This document shows positions 1 to 7,631 of a stretch of 64,000 bases of DNA, piece after piece. Source of the DNA: Paraburkholderia dinghuensis (lineage in GTDB: Bacteria; Pseudomonadota; Gammaproteobacteria; Burkholderiales; Burkholderiaceae); assembly GCF_003837865.1 (NCBI RefSeq), contig NZ_RQIS01000015.1, positions 91,765 to 155,764 of the forward strand. Reading direction: 5' to 3'. The notes under the pieces were generated by a model. That model worked only from the letters and a program-made list of their open reading frames with translations, had not been told where the DNA came from and ran no database searches. The position numbers and the translations under genes were made by a program. Numbering within the stretch: position 1 is the stretch's first letter; each line of letters begins with the position of its first letter.

Positions 1-482
1 CGCGCGAGACGCGCGGCGTGACGTCGATCCATTTCGTTCGCGGCCACGAGGGCATCGCACTGCTCGCGCACGAAGGCAAGCAGCCGCGCCTTGTGCTCGC
101 GCGCGATGAGCCGGACGGGATCGTCAGGCGATGCCGTTTCGCCTGCCGCGTTCAGAAATGCGCAACCGTGAAAATCGTCGGATGCGAACCACTCGCGCAG
201 AACATCGAACATCGCAATCAGGCGCGTGCGAGGCGCGCGTGCGCGCTTGAGTGTGCCGTCGACGAACCAGCGCATCCAGCGCTCGTCGCGCCGCGTCAAC
301 GCCGCGGCGACCAGTGCGTCCTTCGACTCGAACCAGTTGTAGAAGCTCTTTCGCGCGGCGCCCGCCTCGCGGACAATCGCGTCGACGCCGGTGGCGTGAA
401 TGCCGCCTGCGTAGATCAGCGCTTCGGCGGCATCGAGCAGGCGCTCGCGGGCGTCGAGCTGCGAGGCGGCGGTCGGGTTCAT
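1..482 (-). CDS. TetR/AcrR family transcriptional regulator (3' end cut by window edge)
   Basis: This is a DNA-binding repressor of the TetR family; about 160 residues are visible and the C-terminus lies outside the window. Reading the minus strand from ATG at 482 gives MNPTAASQLDARERLLDAAE followed by a helix-turn-helix ending in KSFYNWFESKDAL, the classic TetR recognition segment, at about residues 20-60. The C-terminal ligand domain is only partly present. It is transcribed divergently from a YceI lipoprotein gene, and the 215-bp gap carries two related palindromes that suit a TetR dimer. It probably represses itself and the YceI gene. The ligand cannot be told from sequence. Confidence 0.85.
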   Translation of the reverse strand, partial: MNPTAASQLDARERLLDAAEALIYAGGIHATGVDAIVREAGAARKSFYNWFESKDALVAAALTRRDERWMRWFVDGTLKRARAPRTRLIAMFDVLREWFASDDFHGCAFLNAAGETASPDDPVRLIAREHKARLLAFVREQCDALVAANEMDRRHAARLA

Positions 483-559
483 GCTGCAATCTCCATCATC
501 ACACACGCCGCCCGCGCCGGGCCGGCGGCTTTGTGCGTTGCTTTGTGCATTGTGTCGAC

Positions 560-577
560 GGAGAACGATCGTTCTCC
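560..577. promoter_or_regulatory. Perfect 18-bp palindrome, probable TetR operator 1
   Basis: GGAGAACGATCGTTCTCC is an exact inverted repeat lying between the divergent TetR and YceI genes. Symmetry, position and a second copy 14 bp downstream make it the likely operator. This is inferred; no binding data. Confidence 0.7.
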
Positions 578-590
578 ACCGCGCGAGTGT

Positions 591-604
591 AGAACGATCA
601 TTCT
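591..604. promoter_or_regulatory. Near-perfect palindrome, probable TetR operator 2
   Basis: AGAACGATCATTCT repeats the core of the upstream 18-bp palindrome with one asymmetric pair. The two centres are about 29 bp apart, close to three helical turns, so two dimers could sit on the same face. Confidence 0.6.
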
Positions 605-697
605 CCCGAATCAAGCGGAGAAAAATCCTCGCCCGGGTGTTGCGTGGAATAGATGGAAGCCCCGACGCGTTAACATCGAGGCAACGAGGGAGATGAT

Positions 698-1354
698 ATG
701 AAAGAAAAACACATTACCGGCAGGAGGCGTCGCGCCTGCTGTGCGGCGCTGGGAGCGGCGTGCCTGCTCTGGGCGTGCACGCCGCTGCGCGTTGTCACTC
801 ACAGCGTGAGCACCACGGAGACGGCCGTGCCGGCCGGCCGCTACGAACTGGACGCACATCACTGGAGCGTGGTGTTCGACGTCGATCACCTGCACTACTC
901 GCGCTTTGTCATGCGCTTCGACCGTGCCAGCGCGCACCTCGACCTGAGCGCGAGTGGACTTGACAATGCGACGGTCGAGGCAACCATCGACGCATCCAGT
1001 CTCGACACGAACGTGCCTCAACTGGACCAGATGGTGAAAGGAACGCAGATGCTGGACGTGGCGCGCTATCCGCAGATCCGCTTCGTCAGCACACGTTTCG
1101 ACCGCGCGGATAAGGCACGTGGCTCACTCACCGGCAATCTGACGATTCGCGACGTCACCCAGCCGGTCACGCTGGACGTGACCTTCAATGGTTACGCGCC
1201 GAATCCGCTGACGAAGCAGCCAACCGTGGGCTTCACCGCGACGGGCCATTTCAGCCGGGCGAAGTTCGGACTGACGACCTGGTATCCGGCGGTCGGCGAC
1301 GATATCAACGTGCGAATCGAGGCCGAATTCGAACAGCCGGCCAGGGCGAATTGA
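698..1354 (+). CDS. YceI family lipoprotein
   Basis: The protein has 218 residues. An Arg-rich start is followed by a hydrophobic stretch ending in LLWAC, a usable lipobox, so it is probably a lipoprotein of the periplasmic face. From about residue 45 it matches the YceI lipocalin-like fold: AGRYELDAHHWSVVFDVDHL near the start, NTVP-like 'DTNVPQLDQMVKGTQMLDVARYPQIRFVST' features in the middle, then the typical 'RAKFGLTTWYPAVGDDINVRIEAEF' type ending. YceI proteins bind isoprenoid or other amphiphilic ligands in a beta-barrel; the ligand here is unknown. RBS GGGAG precedes the ATG. It is probably controlled by the divergent TetR regulator. Confidence 0.85.
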   Translation: MKEKHITGRRRRACCAALGAACLLWACTPLRVVTHSVSTTETAVPAGRYELDAHHWSVVFDVDHLHYSRFVMRFDRASAHLDLSASGLDNATVEATIDASSLDTNVPQLDQMVKGTQMLDVARYPQIRFVSTRFDRADKARGSLTGNLTIRDVTQPVTLDVTFNGYAPNPLTKQPTVGFTATGHFSRAKFGLTTWYPAVGDDINVRIEAEFEQPARAN

Positions 1355-1367
1355 GTTACCCAGGCCG

Positions 1368-2405
1368 TCAAGCCGCCGCGCGGGTCCAGTCGAGAATGAC
1401 CTTACCGCTCTCGCCGGAGAGCATCGCGGCGAAGCCCTTTTCGTAGTCGTCCACGCCGAAACGGTGCGTGATGATCGGCGTCAGATCGAGCCCGCTTTGG
1501 AGCATGGCGACCATCTTGTACCAGGTCTCGAACATCTCACGGCCGTAAATGCCCTTCATTTCGAGGCCCTTGAAGATCACCTGATTCCAGTCGATCGCAG
1601 TCTGCGACGGCAGGATACCGAGCAACGCAACCTTGCCGCCGTGATTCATCGCTTCGAGCATCGACGTAAACGCACTCGGTACGCCCGACATTTCGAGGCC
1701 CACATCGAAACCCTCGGTCATGTGCAGGTCGCTCATCACATCGCGCAGCGATTCGCGCGACACGTTCACGGCGCGCGTCGCGCCCATCTTGCGGGCGAGT
1801 TCGAGACGGTAGTCATTCACATCGGTAATGACAACATTGCGCGCACCCACGTGCTTCGCGATTGCCACCGCCATGATGCCGATCGGCCCCGCGCCCGTGA
1901 TGAGCACGTCCTCGCCGACGAGGTTGAACGAAAGGGCAGTGTGCGTCGCGTTGCCGAACGGATCGAAGATCGCGGCGAGATCGTCGGAAATCTCGGGTGG
2001 AATCTTGAACGCGTTGAATGCCGGAATCACGAGATATTCAGCGAACGCGCCTTCACGGTTCACCCCCACACCCACCGTGTTGCGACAAAGATGGCGACGC
2101 CCCGCGCGGCAGTTGCGGCAGAATCCGCACGTAATGTGACCTTCGCCGGATACGCGATCGCCAATCTTGAAGCCGCGCACTTCCTGGCCCATTTCGACGA
2201 TTTCGCCGACGTATTCGTGACCGACGTGCATCGGCACAGGTATGGTTTGCTGGGCCCAGTCGTCCCACTTCCAGATATGAATATCGGTCCCGCAGATCGC
2301 CGTGCGGAGAATCTTGATCATCACATCGTTGTGCCCGACTTCGGGCTTCGGCACATCGGTCAGCGTGAGACCGGGCGCGCGTTCGAGTTTCGCAAGTGCT
2401 TTCAT
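1368..2405 (-). CDS. tdh: L-threonine 3-dehydrogenase
   Basis: This zinc-dependent medium-chain dehydrogenase oxidises L-threonine to 2-amino-3-ketobutyrate with NAD+. The 345-residue product follows the E. coli enzyme almost throughout: AICGTDIHIWKWD (catalytic Cys), GHEYVGE, GDRVSGEGHITCGFCRNCRAG (structural zinc cysteines), FDPFGNATHTALSF and the Rossmann GAGPIG. ATG at 2405 is chosen because it gives the family N-terminus MKALAKLERAPG. A TTG at 2426 that overlaps the kbl stop would add seven residues. It lies directly downstream of kbl, whose product uses the same intermediate, so the two form an operon. Confidence 0.95.
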   Translation of the reverse strand: MKALAKLERAPGLTLTDVPKPEVGHNDVMIKILRTAICGTDIHIWKWDDWAQQTIPVPMHVGHEYVGEIVEMGQEVRGFKIGDRVSGEGHITCGFCRNCRAGRRHLCRNTVGVGVNREGAFAEYLVIPAFNAFKIPPEISDDLAAIFDPFGNATHTALSFNLVGEDVLITGAGPIGIMAVAIAKHVGARNVVITDVNDYRLELARKMGATRAVNVSRESLRDVMSDLHMTEGFDVGLEMSGVPSAFTSMLEAMNHGGKVALLGILPSQTAIDWNQVIFKGLEMKGIYGREMFETWYKMVAMLQSGLDLTPIITHRFGVDDYEKGFAAMLSGESGKVILDWTRAAA

Positions 2406-2422
2406 TTCGTTCAGGATTCCTT

Positions 2423-3622
2423 TCAAATCACGCCAAGCTGCCGGCCTACGCGTGCGAACGCCGCAATCGCGCGTTCAATCTGTTCCGGCGCGTGGGCGGC
2501 GCTCATCTGCGTGCGGATGCGCGCACGGCCCTTCGGCACCACCGGAAACGAAAAACCGATGACGTACACGCCTTCATGCAACAGCGCGTCGGCCATCTTC
2601 GAGGCGATTTGTGCGTCACCGAGCATCACCGGAATGATCGGATGCTCGCCCGGCACGAGCGTGAAGCCGAGCGCGCTCATCTCGCGGCGAAAATGCGAGC
2701 CGTTCGCACGCACGCGTGCCCGCAGTTGCGCGCCTTCGTCGCTCGCGATCAGCTCGAGCACCTTGAGCGAAGCGGCGGCGATACTCGGCGTGAGCGTGTT
2801 CGAAAAGAGGTACGGGCGAGAGCGCTGACGCAGCAACTCGACCACTTCCTTTTTCCCCGCGATATAACCACCCGACGCACCGCCGAGCGCCTTGCCGAGC
2901 GTACCGGTGACGATGTCCACGCGGTCCGCGACGCCACAGTGCTCCGGCGTGCCGCGGCCGTGTTCGCCGATGAAGCCCACGGCGTGCGAGTCGTCGACCA
3001 TCACGAGTGCGTCGTAACGTTCGGCGAGATCGCAGATGCCTTTGAGGTCGGCGATGATGCCGTCCATCGAAAACACACCGTCGGTTGCAATCAGCTTGTA
3101 ACGCGCCCCGCCTTCATCGGCTTCGCGCAGTTTCGATTCGAGGTCGGCGAGATCGTTGTTCTTGTAGCGGTAGCGGCGCGCTTTCGAAAGACGAATCCCG
3201 TCAATAATGCTCGCGTGGTTCAGTTCGTCGCTGATGATCGCGTCTTCTTCACCGAGCAGGGTTTCGAAGAGACCGCCATTCGCATCGAAACAGCTTGAAT
3301 AGAGAATGCAGTCCTCGGTCTGGAGAAACTGTGAGAGCGCAGTTTCGAGTTCCTTGTGCACCGTCTGCGTGCCGCAGATAAAACGCACCGACGCCATGCC
3401 AAACCCGTCGCGATCGAGTCCGTCCTTCGCCGCGGCGATGAGACGCGCATCGTCGGCGAGGCCCAGATAGTTGTTTGCGCAGAAGTTCAGCACGCCGCTT
3501 CCATCCGCGAGACGGATGGCCGACGACTGCGGCGTCGCGATCACGCGCTCGCTCTTGTAGAAACCGTCGGCGCGAATCTGGTCGAGCGTCGCGCGCAGAT
3601 GTGCAAGGTAGGGGGTTCGCAT
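2423..3622 (-). CDS. kbl: 2-amino-3-ketobutyrate CoA ligase (glycine C-acetyltransferase)
   Basis: A 399-residue PLP enzyme of the alpha-oxoamine synthase family, it splits 2-amino-3-ketobutyrate with CoA into glycine and acetyl-CoA. The NFCANNYLGLADD motif, SVRFICGTQTVHKELE, VDDSHAVGFIGEHGRG and the PLP-lysine segment GTLGKALGGASGGY are all present, and alignment to E. coli Kbl is essentially gap-free. ATG at 3622 follows AGGAG and gives the normal N-terminus; in-frame codons reach to 3745 but would add 41 non-homologous residues across the promoter. It is the first gene of the kbl-tdh operon, divergent from a cupin-type regulator. Confidence 0.95.
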   Translation of the reverse strand: MRTPYLAHLRATLDQIRADGFYKSERVIATPQSSAIRLADGSGVLNFCANNYLGLADDARLIAAAKDGLDRDGFGMASVRFICGTQTVHKELETALSQFLQTEDCILYSSCFDANGGLFETLLGEEDAIISDELNHASIIDGIRLSKARRYRYKNNDLADLESKLREADEGGARYKLIATDGVFSMDGIIADLKGICDLAERYDALVMVDDSHAVGFIGEHGRGTPEHCGVADRVDIVTGTLGKALGGASGGYIAGKKEVVELLRQRSRPYLFSNTLTPSIAAASLKVLELIASDEGAQLRARVRANGSHFRREMSALGFTLVPGEHPIIPVMLGDAQIASKMADALLHEGVYVIGFSFPVVPKGRARIRTQMSAAHAPEQIERAIAAFARVGRQLGVI

Positions 3623-3694
3623 AGGTCTTGCTCCTGACAGGACGGGCCGCGGCCTGCTATAGTCGCCGTCAGCCTTACCGAAAATATTCGTTTT

Positions 3695-3720
3695 TTCGAA
3701 CCTAAGTTCGATATGTCGAA
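3695..3720. promoter_or_regulatory. Repeated TTCGAA-type motifs, candidate operator of the XRE regulator
   Basis: The kbl/regulator gap holds TTCGAA at 3695-3700 and the imperfect palindrome TTCGATATGTCGAA at 3707-3720. These spaced half-sites between divergent genes suit the HTH regulator encoded next door. The assignment is inferred from position and symmetry only. Confidence 0.5.
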
Positions 3721-3733
3721 CAAACTCTAAACG

Positions 3734-4372
3734 ATGGGGCAGCAAATGGCAAGCACCCGAAAACCGCGCGCGTCCGGCACTGCGACGTCAGATCAGGCGC
3801 CAGCACAGGCCGTTCCCGGCGTGACGCCGCCGCGCGTCGGCGAACAGATCCAGCGGCTGCGCAACGAGCGCAAGATGACGCTCGACGACCTGTCGCGCGC
3901 GGCGGGCGTATCGAAATCCATGCTATCGGAAATCGAACGCGACAAAGCGAATCCGACCATTGCCGTGGCGTGGCGGCTCACGAACGCGCTCGGCGTGAAG
4001 CTGGATTCGCTGTTCGCGGCGCCCAAGGCCATTGACGCGATCTCGGTCGCGGGTCCGCACGACATACCAACGCTGCTCGGTCACGACGCGGGCTACCAGT
4101 TGCGTGTCTGGGGGCCGATCGAGCTTGCGGGTCACTTCGAATGGTATGAACTGACGCTAAAGCCGGGTGGTGCACTGGTATCGAATGCGCACGAACCCGG
4201 CACGCGCGAGCACCTGACGGTGCTGCAGGGAACCATTGACATCGAAGCGGCCGGAACGGCACAGCGCGTGAAAACCGCGGACACGGCGCGCTACGTCGCG
4301 GACCAACCACACGCAATACGCAACGCCGGTAAAGGCGAAGCGCGCGCGCTGCTCGTCGTGATCCACGGCTGA
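3734..4372 (+). CDS. XRE-family regulator with C-terminal cupin domain
   Basis: Residues about 36-95 form an XRE/lambda-Cro helix-turn-helix (IQRLRNERKMTLDDLSRAAG, then SKSMLSEIERDKANPT). Residues about 130-210 form a small cupin barrel with a degenerate metal site (AHEPGTREHL, then GTIDIEA). Regulators of this design usually sense a small metabolite and act on neighbouring catabolic genes. Divergence from kbl-tdh, with repeated TTCGA motifs in the gap, suggests it regulates threonine breakdown; that is inference. The start could be ATG 3734 or ATG 3746; the N-terminal 30 residues are low complexity and do not help decide. Confidence 0.85.
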   Translation: MGQQMASTRKPRASGTATSDQAPAQAVPGVTPPRVGEQIQRLRNERKMTLDDLSRAAGVSKSMLSEIERDKANPTIAVAWRLTNALGVKLDSLFAAPKAIDAISVAGPHDIPTLLGHDAGYQLRVWGPIELAGHFEWYELTLKPGGALVSNAHEPGTREHLTVLQGTIDIEAAGTAQRVKTADTARYVADQPHAIRNAGKGEARALLVVIHG

Positions 4373-4406
4373 ACGCGCACCGAGCGCTGCATGGTTGCCT
4401 CGAGTA

Positions 4407-4422
4407 CTGTATATTTATACAG
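4407..4422. promoter_or_regulatory. LexA box (SOS box)
   Basis: CTGTATATTTATACAG matches the gamma/betaproteobacterial LexA consensus CTGT-N8-ACAG with an AT-rich spacer, and the dyad extends one pair each side (ACTG...CAGT). It sits 24 bp before the ATG of the next gene, on top of any plausible -10 region (a TTGCCT lies at 4395-4400), the usual arrangement for LexA repression. Confidence 0.85.
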
Positions 4423-4446
4423 TGCGATTGATCTTCCGGAGCAGCC

Positions 4447-4842
4447 ATGCAGACCCCAAATGAACAGGATCTGGCCGCCTTGCGTTTTCAGGCGGCCGCG
4501 CGTGACCTCGAACACGTCGTTCGCGGTATTGCCCAGCGGTACATCGCGCAGCAGGTTCCGCTGACGTGGAGGCTGCTGCATGCAATCGAGGCCGAGGCCC
4601 TTGCAGATCTGGGATTCGCCGGGCGGCACGACGTCAACATGCTTGGCCTCTTTCAGCGTCCGGGCGAACTTGCTTATCCGGAAACCGATGATCCGGTGGA
4701 TTTCGGCCACTCGAATGCGTTGCCCGCCGTGTTCGCTTTCGCGGTTTCCGCTTATGAACGTGCCGCGCAAAGCGCCGTGCGGGCGGGCCGGGAAGCCCGA
4801 GACCAAAGCGAAGATCGACGTCTGCGCGCCTGGGGCGGCTAG
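4447..4842 (+). CDS. Small hypothetical protein under a LexA box
   Basis: The 131-residue protein belongs to no family I recognise. It is soluble and mainly helical, with no signal peptide or membrane segment; a helical N-terminal half (EQDLAALRFQAAARDLEHVV) is followed by a His/Asp-containing middle and an Arg-rich tail. RBS GGAG sits six bases before the ATG. A canonical SOS box overlaps its promoter, so it should be induced by DNA damage. It lies just upstream, on the same strand, of a degenerate tyrosine recombinase and about 4.8 kb from repA, so a role in DNA repair, replication control or recombination of this replicon is possible but unproven. Confidence 0.7.
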   Translation: MQTPNEQDLAALRFQAAARDLEHVVRGIAQRYIAQQVPLTWRLLHAIEAEALADLGFAGRHDVNMLGLFQRPGELAYPETDDPVDFGHSNALPAVFAFAVSAYERAAQSAVRAGREARDQSEDRRLRAWGG

Positions 4843-4844
4843 CA

Positions 4845-4864
4845 GTTCGGCCGGTTAGCCGAAC
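4845..4864. other. Short hairpin between the LexA-box gene and the recombinase
   Basis: GTTCGGC (4845-4851) pairs with GCCGAAC (4858-4864) around a six-base loop. No T-run follows, so it is not a clear terminator; it could be an attenuator or a protein site. Confidence 0.4.
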
Positions 4865-4946
4865 CAACTGTAGATGAATATCCACCTCGCCCGATGGACC
4901 TGCAGTTAGAATGGGCGCCAAGAACGCAACTAACGGAATGAGAGCG

Positions 4947-5939
4947 ATGATGTCTTCTCAAACTTCACGCGACCTCTTTGACCAGCAACGCGCCGACTGG
5001 CAACAGGATCCGGCGGGCGCCTTCGATGCCTGGCTCGCCTCGCAGCAATTCCGTCAGTCCTCGGCCGACGTCTACCGTGTCCAGTGGGGCCGCTTTCTCG
5101 AGTGGATGGCGACGCGCCACAAGACGATACTTTCGGTCGACACCGGAACGATCTCTGAATTCGTCGCTGGGCTCGACGTAAAGAAACCGCAACGTCTGCG
5201 CTACCTGCGGTTGATCGAGCGCGTCCTCGATCATGTCCGTCAAATCGAACTCGCTTCGACCAACCCCGCACGCTTTATCGCGCAGGACGGGGAAGCGGCC
5301 TGGCGCAATGCGCGCGAGAACGAACCAACAGGTTTTCTGGACCCGGCTGAAAGGACCGCGATCCTGGCCCGGCTCTTTGCGCCACTCACGGAACACTCGG
5401 CGGCGAAGCGCTGGCGCGAATACCGTGACCGCGCGCTGGTCGCCGTGTTTCTGGGCGGCGGACTGAAGACGGGCGACGCCATCGCGCTGACACTGGACGC
5501 CACGACGCCCGGTTCGGAATGGCTGACGATCGAGGCCGACAATCCGATGTTCACGCGCGTCACGCGGCTCGCGCCTTTTGCGGTGGACGTACTGAGCGCC
5601 TGGCTCGAATCGCGACGCGAAGCCGGATTGCCGGGACAACTCGTTTTTCCGGGCTCGCCTTCCGGACGGCCGATGCACAAGGCCACCATCCTTCGCGCGG
5701 TCGACGCGATCGTCGCGGCCGCAGGCATTCCCGAGACGCGCGCGCAACGTGCCAGTCCGCAGACACTGCGTAACACCTTCGCTGCGGATCGCTTCGAACA
5801 AGGTGTGAATGCGGAACTAGTCGGACAGTGGCTCGGTTTCATGCAACCGATTTCGGCTGGCCGACTCCATCGAGCGTGGCAAATGTGGGTTGATCGTGAA
5901 ACGTCGGCAGGGCACGAAGCCTTGCATGAAAGGGCCTGA
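4947..5939 (+). CDS. Degenerate tyrosine recombinase (XerC/D-like fold, catalytic residues replaced)
   Basis: About 330 residues with a SAM-like N-terminal core-binding domain (residues about 20-115) and a C-terminal integrase-type domain (about 130-315). Aligned on XerC, the box I arginine is Lys (GLKTGDAIAL), the H-x-x-R box reads SPQTLRNTFA so the first His is Gln and only Arg is kept, the LGH histidine is Phe (WLGFMQP), and the nucleophilic Tyr position is Leu/His (AGRLHRAW). The fold is retained but strand cleavage looks impossible. Starts at ATG 4947 or 4950 are equivalent; an upstream start at 4911 is less likely. It may act as a DNA-binding accessory factor. It lies on the same strand as the LexA-box gene. 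Confidence 0.75.
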   Translation: MMSSQTSRDLFDQQRADWQQDPAGAFDAWLASQQFRQSSADVYRVQWGRFLEWMATRHKTILSVDTGTISEFVAGLDVKKPQRLRYLRLIERVLDHVRQIELASTNPARFIAQDGEAAWRNARENEPTGFLDPAERTAILARLFAPLTEHSAAKRWREYRDRALVAVFLGGGLKTGDAIALTLDATTPGSEWLTIEADNPMFTRVTRLAPFAVDVLSAWLESRREAGLPGQLVFPGSPSGRPMHKATILRAVDAIVAAAGIPETRAQRASPQTLRNTFAADRFEQGVNAELVGQWLGFMQPISAGRLHRAWQMWVDRETSAGHEALHERA

Positions 5940-6026
5940 ACGGTGGCCGGTGCCATGCCGGCCTCACATTGGCTCCTGTAGAAGCTCACTTTGGATCACA
6001 TCGGCGGGATCCCGTAACCACTCACC

Positions 6027-7232
6027 TCAAGCTGCACCGGACGCCGGCTTTCCCGACATGAACCGGCTGAAGGCCTCAAGACGCGAACCGCCGAGGCCGG
6101 ATGTGTGTTCGCATTCCGGACACGACAGTTCATAGTGGTCATCGACCTCGGAGAGTTCCGGCTCACCTTCCTGACACTTCGGACAACGAACCGGCAAGCT
6201 GACGTACCCGTCGACTTCCGTACCCAGACGGGTGAGTTCTTCGTCGCTCAGTCGACCCGACTCGGCAAGGGTGCACAACACTTGCGCCACCGACGCATCG
6301 ACGCCCTGCTGGCCGCGCAACGTTGTGATCTTTCGTGTGAGGGCGTCAACCTCATCGGAGCGTTCGCGCAGCAGCGCGTCGAGGCGATCCGAGCGGGCTT
6401 TCGCCGTCGCCAGTTGCTGGATGAAATCGAACTCCTTCTTGCCGGCTTCGCGCTGTGCGGCCTGCCACGTCGATGACATGGTGCGTAGCGAATCGAGTTC
6501 GACCAGCATTGGCTTGACGCGGCGCTCGGCCTCGGCGAGCGCGTCCTTGATCTGCTGGGCATAGTGCTCTGTGCTCGTGCGCAGATCCTCATGAAGGGCG
6601 TCGATGCGATCGCGCAACCCAGCGTTGGTTGCCTGTTCGGCTTCGAGGCGTTTTGTCAGGATGTCGTTTTCCGCCTCGAGGCGCCGTATTGCGCCCTGAA
6701 GGCTATCGTGGTGAACGGCCCCGTGAGCCGACGATGCGGCGATCTGGTTTTCCAGCTCGCGGATTTTTGCCCAGGCCGCTTCGGTTCTGGCTTCACTGCG
6801 CTGAAGCATCTCGTCGACGGCCGCCCGACGCGCTTCGGCATTCTGGACAGCTTGTTCGGCTTGATTCTTGCCGCTTTCGATGTCGGCCCGCTCGGATTCG
6901 AGGGCCTCGCGGGCGAGCGTCTGCGCTTCCTGGAACAGGGCGCCGAGCAGTTCACCCGCACGTTCCTCCAGTGCTGGAGGGATAGAACCTGTGCCGACAC
7001 GTACTCGCGACGCGGTGCGGATCCGTTGCCAGAACAGTTCAATATCTTTTGGGATGTCGCTTGCGCTACCGGTTTGCGTCAGATCTCGAACGGCCGCCAT
7101 CGACGGACGGATCCCGAAATCGAAAAAGAGACGCTTACAGGCGTGTAGTGAGAGATCTTGCCGCCGCGCTCCGTCGTTACGCAAAGCTTCAAGCTCGTCG
7201 CGCAGGGTCTGGCGGTTTTCATCTTGCATCAT
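6027..7232 (-). CDS. KfrA-like DNA-binding coiled-coil protein with C-terminal zinc-ribbon-like tail
   Basis: The protein has 401 residues from the ATG at 7232 (7229 is an adjacent alternative). The N-terminal ~110 residues resemble the plasmid replication-region DNA-binding domain of KfrA (HACKRLFFDFGIRPSMAAVR, then PKDIELFWQRIR). A long Glu/Arg/Ala-rich coiled coil fills about 115-330. The C-terminus carries CPKCQEGEPELSEV followed by ELSCPECEHTSG, a CxxC...CxxC pair that looks like a zinc ribbon and is not part of typical plasmid KfrA. KfrA proteins autoregulate and support partition of plasmids. The position flanking the iteron origin, transcribed away from it, agrees with a chromid-maintenance role. 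Confidence 0.8.
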   Translation of the reverse strand: MMQDENRQTLRDELEALRNDGARRQDLSLHACKRLFFDFGIRPSMAAVRDLTQTGSASDIPKDIELFWQRIRTASRVRVGTGSIPPALEERAGELLGALFQEAQTLAREALESERADIESGKNQAEQAVQNAEARRAAVDEMLQRSEARTEAAWAKIRELENQIAASSAHGAVHHDSLQGAIRRLEAENDILTKRLEAEQATNAGLRDRIDALHEDLRTSTEHYAQQIKDALAEAERRVKPMLVELDSLRTMSSTWQAAQREAGKKEFDFIQQLATAKARSDRLDALLRERSDEVDALTRKITTLRGQQGVDASVAQVLCTLAESGRLSDEELTRLGTEVDGYVSLPVRCPKCQEGEPELSEVDDHYELSCPECEHTSGLGGSRLEAFSRFMSGKPASGAA

Positions 7233-7631
7233 TGTGGTCTCGGGGCTCGGCACGATATGTAAATAATAACAAATTACGTAATGTCCGCTACGTTTTTGGC
7301 AATGGTGCCAGAAATACGCCCTAATTGGACCCCCTACACCTGCGGACGGTGTCGGTAGCGTCGATTGACGTCGCGACTCCGTGAAACAAAGCGAAGTTTG
7401 TTCCATAAATCATTGTAAATGCGCGATTTTTAGTTGTCGCGGATTTTCCCCCGAATGTTTCACGCTTGTCGTGCCGGGTTGAGTCGGGACGTAGCGTGGT
7501 TTGCTCAGGATGTTTCAGGAGGCGCTCGGCTTGGCGGTGCTTGAGAGTAATAAAAGTAAACACCCTTGATACCTGTTAAAAACGTTAACGCCACGGCAAA
7601 CCCTTACCTGGCAAGGGTTTCGGCGAAGTCA
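7233..7631. other. Origin-proximal region upstream of the kfrA-like gene
   Basis: No gene is evident. An AT-rich patch at 7259-7285 (aataataacaaattacg) fits a promoter or unwinding element. AACAAA (7385-7390) and TTTGTT (7397-7402) form a dyad that could be a KfrA operator. AAACCCTT (7598-7605) and AAGGGTTT (7613-7620) form a second dyad just before the first iteron. Functions are inferred from position. Confidence 0.45.

Noticed and set aside
1464..2828. A 454-codon open frame opposite tdh and kbl
   Set aside because: It overlaps two conserved enzymes in antisense and has no ribosome site or recognisable product.
4947..5939. Integrase of a genomic island or prophage
   Set aside because: No tRNA, attachment repeats or phage genes are nearby and the catalytic tyrosine is missing.
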